DNA of 39,401 bases from Zygnema cylindricum. Its lineage: Eukaryota; Streptophyta; Zygnematophyceae; Zygnematales; Zygnemataceae. Under the pieces are notes generated by a model. It made no database searches. It saw only the letters and a list, made by a program, of their open reading frames with translations, and was not told the DNA's origin. A program made the position numbers and the translations under genes. The stretch covers positions 578,005 through 617,405 of the forward strand of contig JBBHKE010000349.1 of assembly GCA_037447655.1 (NCBI GenBank). Direction: 5' to 3'. Of this stretch, positions 25,674 through 36,900 are shown one piece after another (position 1 is the first letter of the stretch; each line of letters starts with the position of its first letter).

Positions 25674-26932
25674 TACCGTACATTTTCTTTCGTTCACAGA
25701 CTTTCGTAGTGTGAACCGCCTATTGTTTTGATCGGCCTTTAAAGTTTTTATTTTCTCATTGCACACGTGTCAGACTATTAATCCAACGGTTGCAATGGAC
25801 GTACGAGGCTTTCCGATCGTCAAAGGAAAAGGTTTTTGAAAGTTGTCCATTGTACGAATAGCCCTTCATGATTGGCATATGTATTAACGGTAACGGAGAA
25901 AAAAATTATCCCCTCCATTAGAGCACTTTCCAACAAATTAGAGGGCAGCCGTACATATTTGCGTAGGTGTACACCCGCGCAATGCCTAAAATTTTGGAAA
26001 AGCGAACAACAACAAAAAAAAAACGTGAAAAGTTCCGTAACATTGGTCACCTAAAATTTCAGCACTGTGATTGTCACATTACACAACAGTATATGTGACA
26101 CCTTTTCCGTCTTTCCTTTTTTTAACTTCAAATTTATTTTCATTCTCGGGAGAGCAATGTGACAACTTCGAATACTTGGAAGCCACAATTGTTATTGTTT
26201 TTGGATTCTTGCTCAAATTTTGTCGGTCACTTCTCTAACTAAGAAGTGAGGTCAAATATTTTGTTTGGGAGGAAACGTTCTCGTTGTCCCTTTACTTCTT
26301 ATACTAACAAAGGGCTATTCATTGCAATGGACATTTGCCCTTGGTTTTTAGAACCATTTGTGCTTGTTCAAGAAGCTTTTTTTCGTTTGCAATTTGCATT
26401 TTTTTTCAAATGTTACATTGATCACTAGATATATATCGAAAAGAAACAACAATATTTGGATTGAGTGAAGCATTCTTAACAACGGTTCTTGCAATTTCTT
26501 TGTGAGAGCTTTGTAGATTCATGAAAAGATACGGTAAGCTTCATCAAGAATGCGCAACAATAAACAATTTGAGTACATGGAAACAAAACCAAATTAAAAC
26601 TATAAAAAAAATAGGGATGACATAATGCCTACCCTATCGGACCCGAAAACGGTTTTATAACTAATTTGAATTAGTCGAAAATCTAGAATTTATGTAGAAA
26701 CTACACCGCTCATCGTTATTTTGTTAATTTTTCATCACCACTTAAAACATCTTTACTTCGTTCACACTTGTCGGATTGTCAATCCAATGGTTGCTATTGG
26801 AAGCGAAGATTCCCACCTTCCTATTGGCGGTCTCCGATTGACGGTCTCCGATTGACAATCCGACAAGTGTGCAGGGAGAAAATATGATTTAAGTGGCGAA
26901 AAAACTTTAACACATAACGACAAGCGGTGTAG
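25674..26932. repeat. Duplicated 1.2-kb segment, copy A
   Basis: From TACGTACCGTACATTTTC it matches 27228-28424 with scattered substitutions and small indels. Shared blocks include CAGACTTTCGTAGTGTGAAC, GAATAGCCCTTCATGATTGG, AACAAAGGGCTATTCATTGC and ACCATTTGTGCTTGTTCAAG. The right end is the foldback at 26701. No frame is conserved between copies, so it looks like a non-coding repeat family rather than a gene pair. Confidence 0.8.
26701..26932. mobile_element. Foldback element, copy A
   Basis: CTACACCGCTCATCGTTAT at the left faces ATAACGACAAGCGGTGTAG at the right. Inside, CACTTGTCGGATTGTCAATC faces GATTGACAATCCGACAAGTG, and CCACTTAAA faces TTTAAGTGG, so nearly the whole 232 bp can fold into one hairpin. 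Confidence 0.75.
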
Positions 26933-27106
26933 TTTAAAAAATCTGAGCAGAAGGAACAATTGTTGGGGAAACAAATATTGACGGATGGAATTTTGTTATG
27001 TCAACAAAAATGTTTGTAGGATAGATCTTTTTATCACACGAAAAAAGATTTAGTGCAATACATTTTTTCTTTCTGGTACAAAAATACAAAAACGTATATG
27101 TAAAAC

Positions 27107-27132
27107 TACACTGCCCATCTTTATTAGCGTTT
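27107..27132. mobile_element. Solo terminus of the TATTAG family
   Basis: TACACTGCCCATCTTTATTA followed by GCGTTT fits the family left end. No convincing right end was found before the next duplicated segment. Confidence 0.4.
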
Positions 27133-27227
27133 AAATATTTACTAATGTTAATAACGTGCAACCAATTACCATCTTAACCCCTTATGCTGTTGTACGACAT
27201 CATAAAGGTTGACAAAGGAAAGTTCTT

Positions 27228-27906
27228 ACGTACCGTACATTTTCGTTCACAGACTTTCGTAGTGTGAACCGCCTATTATTTTGATCTCGTTGCACACGTG
27301 TCAGATTATAAATCCGACGGTTGCGATGGACGTACGAGGCTTACTTCTGATCGTCAAAGGAAAAGGTTTTTGAAAGTTATCCATTGTACGAATAGCCCTT
27401 CATGATTGGCGTATATAATAACGGTAACGGAGAAAAAAAGTTATCCCCTCCATTAGAGCACTTTCCAACAGATTGGAGGGCAGTCGTACATATATGCCTA
27501 GGTGTACACTCGCGCAATGCACAAAAAAAAAACGTGAAAAGTTCCGTAACATTGGTCATCTAAGATTTCAGCACTGTGTTTGTCATTTCCATCTTTCCTT
27601 TTTTAAACTTCAAATTTATTTTCATTTTCGGGAGAGCAATGCGACAACTTCAAATACTTGGAAGCCACAATTGCTATTATTTTTGGATGCTTGCTCGAAT
27701 TTTGTCGGTCACTACTCTAACTAAGAAGTGAGGTCAAATATTTTGATTGGGAGGAAACGTTCTCGTTGTCCTTCTACTTGTTATACTAACAAAGGGCTAT
27801 TCATTGCAATGGACAATTTGCCCTTAGTTTTTAGAACCATTTGTGCTTGTTCAAGAAGCTTTTTTTTCGTTCGCAATTTGCGTTTTTGTTCAAATGTTAC
27901 ATTGAA

Positions 27907-27950
<44 letters not shown>

Positions 27951-28424
27951 CAACAATGTTTGGATTGAGTGAAGCATTCTTAACAACGGATCTTGCAGTT
28001 TCTTTATGAGAGCTTTGTAGATTCATGAAAAGATACGCTAAGCTTCATCAGTAATGCGCAATGATAAACCATTTGAGTACATGGAGACAAAACCAAATCA
28101 AAACTATAAAAAAACAGGGATGACGCAATGCCCACCCTGTCGGACCCGAAAACGGTTTTATGACCAATTTAAATTGGTCGGAAATCCAGACTTTATGTAA
28201 AAACTACACCGTTCATCGTTATTTTGTTAAAATTTCATTGCCACTTAAAACATCTTTACTTTGTTCACACTTGTCGGATTGTCAATCCGATGGTTCTTAT
28301 TGGAAGCGAAGATTCCCTCCTTGCCATTGGCAGTCTCTCATTGACAATCCGACAAGTGTGCACGGAGAAGAGATGTTTGAAGTGGCGAATGTTTTTTAAC
28401 ACTTATAACAACGAGCCTGTGCGG
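27228..28424. repeat. Duplicated 1.2-kb segment, copy B
   Basis: Counterpart of 25674-26932. It differs by several short deletions, by an expanded (TA)n at 27912-27946 where copy A has a short ATATATAT followed by CGAAAAG, and by a perfect 18-bp palindrome (GACCAATTTAAATTGGTC, 28162-28179) that is imperfect in copy A. Confidence 0.8.
28204..28424. mobile_element. Foldback element, copy B
   Basis: CTACACCGTTCATCGTTAT begins it, and CACTTGTCGGATTGTCAATC faces TTGACAATCCGACAAGTGTG inside. The right end AACAACGAGCCTGTGCGG has lost the clear match seen in copy A. Confidence 0.65.
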
Positions 28425-28560
28425 AACAAGGGACGTGATTAACAGCTATTCCGACGGAGGTGAAAATTTCTTCTATTCTTTGAGCATTGCTTTGGATGAG
28501 TTCCTCCATCCTTGTGGTGAACACTTCTTCAAGAGGATGGGTCTTGAGGGCCATTCCCAT
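28396..28560 (-). CDS. 54-aa open frame beside the repeat nest, unknown
   Basis: Not recognised. From ATG at 28560 it reads MGMALKTHPLEEVFTTRMEE, continues with an LIQSNAQRIEEIFTSVGIAV helix-like stretch and ends ARCYKC at a TAA. Composition looks more protein-like than other frames here. The last residues run into the foldback end, so if it is an exon relic the 3' end was replaced. No start context or neighbour supports expression. Confidence 0.2.
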   Translation of the reverse strand: MGMALKTHPLEEVFTTRMEELIQSNAQRIEEIFTSVGIAVNHVPCSAQARCYKC

Positions 28561-29424
28561 TCTATCCTCACACCATGTAGTTCATGTGTCATCCGGAAGA
28601 AGCCCTCCCCTTTCTATCCTATCGTCATAGTACATCAATGACTTTACAGCATGTGGAACCATACATCCTTTTTTGAACTTCCGAACGCCCCTCAGAGTCG
28701 GTGAAGCTTCTAAGATTTACGCGGTTGTTTTGACGGTTTTTAAATATTTTGGAGAATTAATTTGATTGTTACTAACAGGCTCGATTATTTTTGTGGTTGT
28801 TTTTGTGCCTGTTTTCCATGTCCTTTGATGGTTTGTCTTTTTAATGTGTTCGTGCTTTTTGTGGACTTTTTCATTTACAATTTGCTTGCTTCCGTGTACA
28901 TTTTTTTCAGTTTTGCTTTGGCTTTTCCTTTCCTATGTTTTTATGTGTACAGATGCTTTACCATTGTGCCTTCTTAATGACGCTTACTACTATTATTATT
29001 TTTTCTGGCAGCTTTTTTAAAATAGAAATAAAAGCTCTCGATTATCTCATCAATTTGCAACTGTCATATCTGATACGTACTTGCAATAATTGACTACAAC
29101 ATACTTGCAAGAAACAGACTGTCGAAACATGTCCCAAACAATGAAACCATAAAGTAAACACTGAAATCGACTTCAAACCTTCAAACCTTCTTCCAAAAAC
29201 ACACTTTAATATTATACAAAAACAGCAGCTATACACAAATCTCCGACAAATAAAACAAAGACCACATCAACATGGCCATGGCAACTATGTGTGACTGTGA
29301 CTTTTTTCACAGCGATAAATTCAAAACCACCCAATCGCTTCTCCTTCACCTTCTCTTTCATCTTCTCGGGATCTCCATCGACTTTAGTACAAAGTCAATC
29401 GAACAAAAGATTAATAGTTGGGAG
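28561..29424. other. Non-coding flank between the repeat nest and the glycosylase gene
   Basis: No exon, RNA gene or repeat recognised. It presumably includes the 3' UTR of the glycosylase gene. A hydrophobic frame at 28762-28977 follows T-rich composition and resembles no family. Confidence 0.4.
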
Positions 29425-32400
29425 TTATGTGCTCTCCTTCAAAGGCGTTAAGCGTTTCAACGGAGCACTCACCCATTTGGTCCCAGCAGCAGCAAACCTC
29501 CAAAGGGCCTCCCTGTCCTTTTCTGACGCATAGTCTATACCGACACGCGGTCCCACCAAGAGTCCTTCCGAGGGTGGAGGCCCGTCAAGCAACTCTAGTC
29601 CTCCTGTACACAAGTTAAAAGAGAATCTTAACAATCCTAAAAAAACAAAAAAAAACCAAAAAAACCCCTAAAAATCCTAAAACCTTCAAACCCTAAGAAA
29701 CCTTGGAAAACTTATCGCAACAGACAACAGCTAAGCATGTCAACTGGCATTGGTGGAAAGTTCCTTGGACATGATTAGTTTCGTTACTGGTATAGGAGAA
29801 AAAAATCAAAGAGCTTTTGAAAATTGTGGTATAACCGGTGACAATAACAAGTCCAGTCGATACAAAGAAAGTTGCCTCATGCCCAATGCTTTCCTTGGTA
29901 AAAATGGAAATAAAATTGATACATCTTATTTTCTTCCGTACAAAATCTGACGATGATAATGACGAGGATGAAAATAATCAATAGAGGAAACTTGAGCCCA
30001 ACGTCGCGGAAAGCTCCAATTAATAAAAGAGACCTCAAAGCTTGAAAACATAAACGATAAATGACTTGAATAATTTATAATATTGTACTTACCTTCCTCA
30101 TACAAAGGATGGTGCGACCACTCAGGTGTTAGGCCCAACGCTTGACCCACCTACCCTCCATGTACTGGAGCACCAATAAGTTCACTATATGAAAAATGGT
30201 ACAGGCATGAAAAACTAGTGATAAAAATACACTTTTGAAGCTTTTGTTGGAAAGATAGATAAAAACCATACACGTAAAGCCCCTATTAAGTAGGGTTAGA
30301 ACAGCAGAACAAAAGTTCGCAATTCAACCTATCCGTTGAAAAAAAAAAAAGAACAAGACCAAGGGCTAAGGACAGCTGAAATGTGAGAAAAAGTGATCCA
30401 AGCATTAAGCACACACCGACCATCTTATACTGCAATTTCTATTGCATGAATTCATATCTCGACTTTTTAATGGTGTTACTATAAGGTCAAAAAAAATAAA
30501 TTGAAGTCGGTGGTAGAACTCCGATACACTCCTGTATTTCTTTAAAAAACCGAGGAAAACTCGGTTTTTCAATAACAGAAAGACAAAGAATGGTGAACAA
30601 AGCTTAGGAGACATGAACAACAAGGAAACATGTGATGCTGATTTTATCTGCTGCTCCTGAAAAATGAGTTCTTTAAAGTTTTTTAAACCTTTTGAGCAGT
30701 AAAAGATTAATGTGCTCAGAACAATGCATTGAGTCGTTAGATATAACGAATCACCCTCCATTGTCCTTACCGATTTTGAAACTAAATAATATTAACCATT
30801 TGTCAAAAATGTTCAAACGAATATAATTCCAAAGCATCCAGCACTTAGAAGAAGAGAACAACCAAATTGAGAAAGAGAACGCAGAACTATAAAAAGCATA
30901 CCTTGCCTGGACCTGTAAGCAGGACTGGGCCATCTATTTGCCGGCCCCGCCTGTGTTGTATTGTGGCTAGGCCTGTCGATCAAACGTCAAAAAGTAATTA
31001 CTTTTAAAAACTTTTGAAGAGTCAATGAAGGAGGGCAATTGCACAACTGAAATTGAAGTGATTCTGACAGTGATCTTGTCCTGCAGTTTTTGGGCAGAAA
31101 AAAACTGTGCGTATATATATCAGTAGTTAATATTCTAATGACTAGTGTTCATTTACTGGCACAAACAGGAGGGATGTCATAAAAACAACATTTCATGTGA
31201 TTTGAAAGCAAAATTATAAAATGCAAACATTGGTAACTTCTGCGGCAAGGTCATGACTGCAGATTTCAAGATATTCACATAGCATGGAAGATCCAATTCA
31301 ATTTACATAAAGTCTATGGCAATTGTTATCACAAAGAAACCCGAAGTCGATACATGTAGTTCCCAATAACACAGATTCAAAGGAATCTTGTTGAATCCAA
31401 ACTCTAGTCTAAGTTAGAGTCTTATGACTTTATTTTTCTGAACAATACCATGGACAGGCTCGCATGCTCGGATGAGGCAAGCAGCTCCAAAGCCCTCTCT
31501 ATCAGCTGTGATATTCAGCATCTGATGGAGGCCATAACAGAGGTACACATATGTGTGGCCACCTGCACCAAACTAGGCCCTCATATAAAATACACATCAA
31601 AACCAAACATAATTCCAATTCGGGATTCTCTGAAGAAGTTCATTACTGAACTTCATAACAGAAGTTTGGAGAAAATTTGAAAGATTCTCCAGTAAAATTA
31701 ATGACTGAAATTTGGTACAGAATATATCAATCTCAAGAATTATCCAGCATGTTGATGTGTGTGGTGGCAGCACAATCGTAAAACTGTTGATAGGTACCTA
31801 GTAGACTTTTTTATTTTTATCTTGTCCAACACATACACATCACTTGTGGTAACAAGACAAACAAATATTCCAAAAGTGCAAAGACGGGTGAAAACGCTAT
31901 ATCCGGTTGGCCGAATACTATACGCGTGATATACAGGTCCAAGTATAAGACGCGCATAGTATGAGGCAATCACATATACCGTTTCCACACCTTTCGGCAC
32001 TTTAGAACTATGCTTAAGCAGACTGACTATCCATGGATCTTGCTGAACAGTATGTGTGCTGCATTGAAAAACACCATAACATGAGGCTAACTTTAAGTTG
32101 GTTATCTCAATGTCTGATTTATTACGTTGGAAAAATTACCAAGGGAGCTGTGCGTTCGGTCTTTCCAAATCGAGCATGGCAGGCAGTATCTCCTTCAATA
32201 TAGGCCTCCACCTGCTTAGAATTGCCACAAAGCGAACCTTTACATGCCATAAGGGCATGTATTCTAGACAAGAAACTCTTGCTCGTTAAGACAAAGAAAT
32301 ATGACACCAAAATACACCATTTCGGATACAAATTTCTAGTTGTTTCGATTTAAAAGGGAATTGCTTTGCAACATCAGTGTCTTTCCCATCAATGCAGTTT

Positions 32401-33295
32401 CTTGACATATATTGTTTGTTTAGCATAGCCACAAGTACACGTCGATCGCTATTAGTGGATTGTTAGCAATGTCAGTGTTAACTACACTAAATTATGTTTT
32501 CACAAGTGGCTCATTACAGGCCAATCAATTAAAAAATGTTAATACCATTTAACGTAAAAAAAATAAAATTCACTCGAATTAGAGTGATTAACAGCGATGT
32601 GCAGTGTAATGAAGCAAAAACCAAGTCTTCACCTCAGTAATGCGAAGAACAACATCTCCTTTCCGAAGATGTTTTCCAACCAAAAGTCTGGCGAGATTGA
32701 TCGCATCCTGAGAGCAAAATTCTTGTGAAAGAAGCTCATAATGTGACAAAAAACCATTTTGTGGCAAAGGAGGAAACAAGTTACAAGCGATTTCTTGCTC
32801 CTTTCCAGCAGATTTAATAACAAGCTTATTATTGTGAGACTTAGACATAGACAAGTGCTGCTCTTTTTTTTTCTGGATTCCTGACCGAAAATTTATTGGT
32901 AGTAACGTAGAATCTTGCGGAGGAAGTTTGGAAACCGTTTCAGAAAATAAAATTGTCTCTTTCTTTCCTTTTCTTCGTTTCTCATCTTTTTTACTTGATG
33001 AGATTGAACTAATTTCTTCAGAATATGGTCGCTTTCGTAATCTTTGCATCCAACTACTGGTGAATGAGTTTGCTTCTTCAAGTTTTTCCGGTCTACAACA
33101 AGAAGGATTAAGGTGGAGATCCTCCGAAACAGGATTTGGTGAGGACATTCGCATCACTGCTGAATCGCTTTCTGATTCTCCTTTCCGATTTCCTTTTTTT
33201 CCACTTTTTGAGTTACTCACAGAAGAATCCATTGCATGGCAGGAAAAAGGATTCGTAGAGGAAGAAAAGTTAGACGAGAAAGTAAAAATGTTCAT
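29425..33295 (-). CDS. MPG: DNA-3-methyladenine (alkyladenine) glycosylase, AAG/MPG family, seven exons
   Basis: Removes 3-methyladenine and related alkylated or deaminated purines, starting base-excision repair. Exons in transcription order: 33295-32633, 32211-32140, 31572-31449, 31256-31238, 30950-30902, 30150-30093, 29603-29425. They total 1164 nt, 387 codons plus stop. Residues 1-190 are a basic, Ser-rich extension with KKDEKRRKGKK-like clusters, perhaps nuclear targeting. The catalytic core starts at INLARLLVGKHLRKGD. ITE/VEAYIEGDTACHARFGKT carries the catalytic Glu and the Tyr (EAY) and the family His; then GGHTYVYLCYGLHQMLNI (damage-pocket Tyr, conserved Asn), IRACEP, LLTGPGK, VGQALGLTPEWSHHPLY, ELLDGPPP, LLVGPRVGIDYAS and WRFAAAGTKWVSAP. 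The end is plant-like. It lies divergently from the Lon gene. The 19-nt exon 4 is inferred from phase. Confidence 0.92.
31238..31256 (-). CDS. Inferred 19-nt microexon (exon 4) of the glycosylase gene
   Basis: Exon 3 ends in phase 1 after CEPVH and exon 5 starts in phase 2 before RGRQIDGPVLLTGPGK, so a piece of 3n+1 nt is required. TCATGACCTTGCCGCAGAA, between CTGCAG and GTTACC, fits and gives VMTLPQK, about the length seen in relatives. No other piece in the interval fitted as well. Confidence 0.6.
32436..32608. mobile_element. TATTAG-family MITE in glycosylase intron 1
   Basis: TACACGTCGATCGCTATTAG at the left faces a right end ending GCGATGTGCAGTGTA. It carries CACTCGAATTAGAGTGATTA and GTTAACTACACTAAATTATG like the 17420 copy. 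It sits 24 bases from the exon-1 donor. Confidence 0.65.
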
Positions 33296-33960
33296 TTCTT
33301 TGACAAAATCATAATTTTCCGATGCTAATCACAAATCACAAAGAGAAAATTAGAAAATCCTGGGCAGAAGAAATCTAGATACGCATAAACCAGAAGGTAG
33401 CCTAGACCCTCCACACATCCATCACCATCACCACGTTTATGCCCTAGAAGACTTTCCTCCCTGGATCCTCTGGATATCCACAGTGGCAAATGTGGTGAAG
33501 TACAGTACAGTACTGTACTGTACTTTACCGTACTGTAATCTCTAGAGTACAGTACTGTACTTTACCGTACTGTAATCTCTAGAGTACTGTACTGTCATGT
33601 ACTGTCGTGTACTGTCGTGTACTGTCATGTACTGTCATGTACTGTCATGTCATGTATGCAGCTACAATACGCTATAATAGTATGTACTAAATAGTAAATA
33701 CGCTCAAAGGGAGGGCCGGTGAATCGGTGATGTACAAATGTACGTATATCCGTACCGTTCGTTCGATCTCGGATTCTCGGCTGAAGGCTTCGGGGCAAAT
33801 TACAAAATTGAATCCGGCGTCACTTTCTCTTCCACTGCAATGGGAAATCCGAAGCACACGTGTCAATATGTGGAAGCTTCTTATTTTCGTCCTTATAGCC
33901 TCTCCCTGAGGGACTAGTTGACTTTGCTTTCCTGTCGCCATTTTGTTTCTTCCAGTAGCG
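33296..33960. promoter_or_regulatory. Divergent promoter region between the glycosylase and Lon genes
   Basis: The start codons of two head-to-head genes are 665 bp apart, so both promoters should lie here. A GTAC-rich tandem array occupies the middle. I see no confident TATA box or other named element. Confidence 0.45.
33501..33656. repeat. GTAC-rich tandem repeats in the divergent promoter
   Basis: Two adjoining units contain ACTTTACCGTACTGTAATCT and end in CTAGA (about 33505-33546 and 33547-33582). Six 10-bp units ACTGTCATGT/ACTGTCGTGT follow (33591-33650). Many GTACAGTAC and GTACTGTAC words are short palindromes. Confidence 0.9.
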
Positions 33961-36900
33961 ATGCTCGCTCTCCTTACCCCCTTCGTAACACGTCAGCTTA
34001 CTGGCTCAGGGCTGTCTAGAAATGGTACCAAGTTACTGACATCAATTTGTTCTCCCTCTCCCTCTCCCTCTTCCTCTCCCTCTCTCTCCCCCTCCCTCTC
34101 TCTTCAAAGCAAGCCTGCCTTGCTCATATTGCTGGAGAGGCTGAAATTTCCTTCTGGAATAGATTCTCCTACCTCTCATTCAGTCTCCGGGAAGAGGCTC
34201 TTCTGTTCAGAACAGGATGGAAAGGGAGGAGAAGGTAAGGAAGGGAAGGGAGAGAGTGAGGGAGGAGGGGATCAGAACGGGGCCTTGGTCGAAGGAGCCA
34301 CGTCCAAGGTAATCGAGGGAGAGATATCTATGGCCGAAGGCGGTGCGAATGAGGTTTTAGGTGAAGTAAAGGCAGTGGAGGGAGAGCTTTTGGTTCCAGA
34401 GAAGGAGGCTGTAGGGGAAATTGTGACAGAACAGGTTCACGCGGGAGTCGGAGAAGTGAGTGAAGAGATAGAAGGTCGTGGAAGGAAGAGAAGAAAGAAA
34501 GGAGAGGCAGCAATGGACGAGAAGAAGGAGGGAGGAGGAAAGGAGGGAGTATCGGCAGAAACGTCCATTGTTCCAGCCGGCCCTCGTCCGGAGAATATTC
34601 GCGAGGTCAGGATTTTGTGAAAGGCATCGTTTTAGGGTTTATTGTGGCCTTCAATTTGAGTATTGAATCTTATTTCGTTGTTGTAAAGGATTGCGTTAGG
34701 GTTTGTTGTGTGGTTATTCGAGTGTTGACTCAGTTTTTAGTTAAAAGGATTGGATTGGAACTAAGTCTTGGATCAATGGGGGCCTGGGATTGAACTTCAA
34801 CTTGGTACAGAAAAAGAGGTTGAAACCGAGTATTAGCCAAAAAAAAGCAATAATTGACCTGAAAATTGAATTTTGAATTTCCAATGTCAAGTGTCGCGTG
34901 TGTCGCTGGACACTTGACTTTGAAAATTGGAGAAAGAAATTGATCTGAAACTTGAAATTGGACTTAGTTCAAAATCTGATAGTGTATTTGACTGTATTTT
35001 TGAATTTAGATTTAAAAGTCGATGCAAAAAACGAAACAATTAAAAGAATTGATTCAGGAAAACTAAGACAAGCTCACAGGAAAATTATAGGTGTGTCTTG
35101 TTCCAGAAACAAAAATCGATTTTATATAGAAAGCTCTTCCATAATTTAAAATGTTTAAGAATAAACTACAGATGTTACTTCTTTCACGTGCTGATTTGTT
35201 TCCCACATATTCTTAAGCATAGTGTCTATCCCAGGAATGTTAATGATTTTTTTTCACTCGAGTTACCTGGTTATTTGGTCCCCTTGTGATTTCCGGAATG
35301 TTTAACATATCAATTTTCACATGAAGAAGTGAGGTGTCATCATTAAATAACATTGTGATTCATAATTCAATTATTTCGTCTTAATTTTTTTTTACTTTCT
35401 TCCTTCTTTCTTTATCTTTATTCCTTTCTTCCCTCCTTTCTTATGATAGTTTGTGCAAGCTATCAGGAACCTCTCCTTTGTCTAAACCTCGTTTATTTAT
35501 GCAACGATCTTAAGTTTTCGTTGAGTCTCCTTAACTTGTTTCTTTGACTTCTTTGGAATCAATCTTGTGAAATCGGGTACCCGTATCGAACACTTCATTT
35601 GTTTTGTGGCTTAAACTGCATTTGTGAGTAGTTTTTTTTTTTTGAACTGATTTTTTGCCTTATATTTTAAGTTTAAAAACTGGGGATTTTGAGTCCTATG
35701 TTGCTCATCTCACCCATGAGCTTTTTTAATTTTTTGTGTCATACTACAACATTTTTCCCAGTTCATGCATTGAAATGTAATTTTTTTTACATGGAACTGA
35801 CTGATTCTTCCGCCCTTTTTTTTTGCCTTTTCCCTTTTTGGAGAACATAATCAGCTTCTGGCAGTTCCTCTCACAAGGAGGCCACTTTTTCCAGGATTTT
35901 ACATTCCTCTTTTTTTGAAGGTATGTTAAACCTGGGATTTTTCGTTGGTCGTATAGTTTTTGAATGTCTATTCAATTTTGTTTAGCTCCACTTTTTAACG
36001 ATGTGCGAAGATCAATTTGTGGTTTTTTCTTCCAAATGTAGGGCGCTCGATATTTTCGCTGTTAGAATCTGGAAAATGTGTAATACAAAGAATACAAATT
36101 CCTATTTTTTTTCTGTTTCCTTAATGTTGTTTCAAAAGTGAGCCAGTAACTGTGTTTAATGTATGGTGTTGTAATCTCAGACGAAGTTCATTTTTTAAAT
36201 GAATGGGTAAGTATACTGCCCATCGCTTTTAGAGCTGACAACACTAATGCGGTCGCGACTTTTTTTGGGCCGAAAATCATATTATAGCTGTATTTAAGGG
36301 AGTGGACTACAATCTGCCAGGTCTCCCTACACTAATTCCGTATTATGTTACGTATTTATACTAATAATTCCTTAAATAGCGATGGCCGCTGTAGAGAAAA
36401 ATAAGCAGCCAAGATTACTTTCAACTTGTTCAATCCAAATGAATGTTGAATGAAACAGGAAATCATTGCTCTTCACTTAGTTTGGAGCGCTTTAAGTCTT
36501 AAATAAAAGGTTGAAAGTTAAAAAACCCATGATTACTCTTTTGTTTTCTGTTTTTTTTTGGGGGGGGCAGAATCCAAAACTTGTGGATGCTCTCATTGAC
36601 CTTAAGGCGAGGGGAACGCCTTATGTTGCGACCTTTCTTATGAAGGAACAAAAAGGAGATACTAAAGGACTCACTTATGTTTCCCATGAGACAGAGAACA
36701 ATGGAGAGAAAGAAGCAGAATTTCAAGGAAAGGAGCTGAGCCAAAGACTGCACGAATATGGAACTTTCGCACAGGTGTTTTGGAAAGACTGCCTTTTGAT
36801 TTTTCCCATTAATGGAAGAAGTTTATGCTTTTTTGTTTGTTGACTGTATTGTCTCGGATCCTTGTTATTTTTGTTGTTTTGAGGTAATTCTAGGAAATTG

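Noticed and set aside
28762-28977. 71-residue hydrophobic frame as a membrane protein
   Set aside because: T-rich sequence gives Phe/Val/Leu by composition; there is no start context, splice support or homologous feature.
31740-32000. 86-residue minus-strand frame as a glycosylase exon
   Set aside because: It has no glycosylase motif, and exons 2 and 3 (32140-32211 and 31449-31572) join in phase without it.
34025-34113. CT tract in Lon exon 1 as an intron
   Set aside because: The available GT/AG pairs remove 85 or 89 nt, breaking the frame that is open on both sides.
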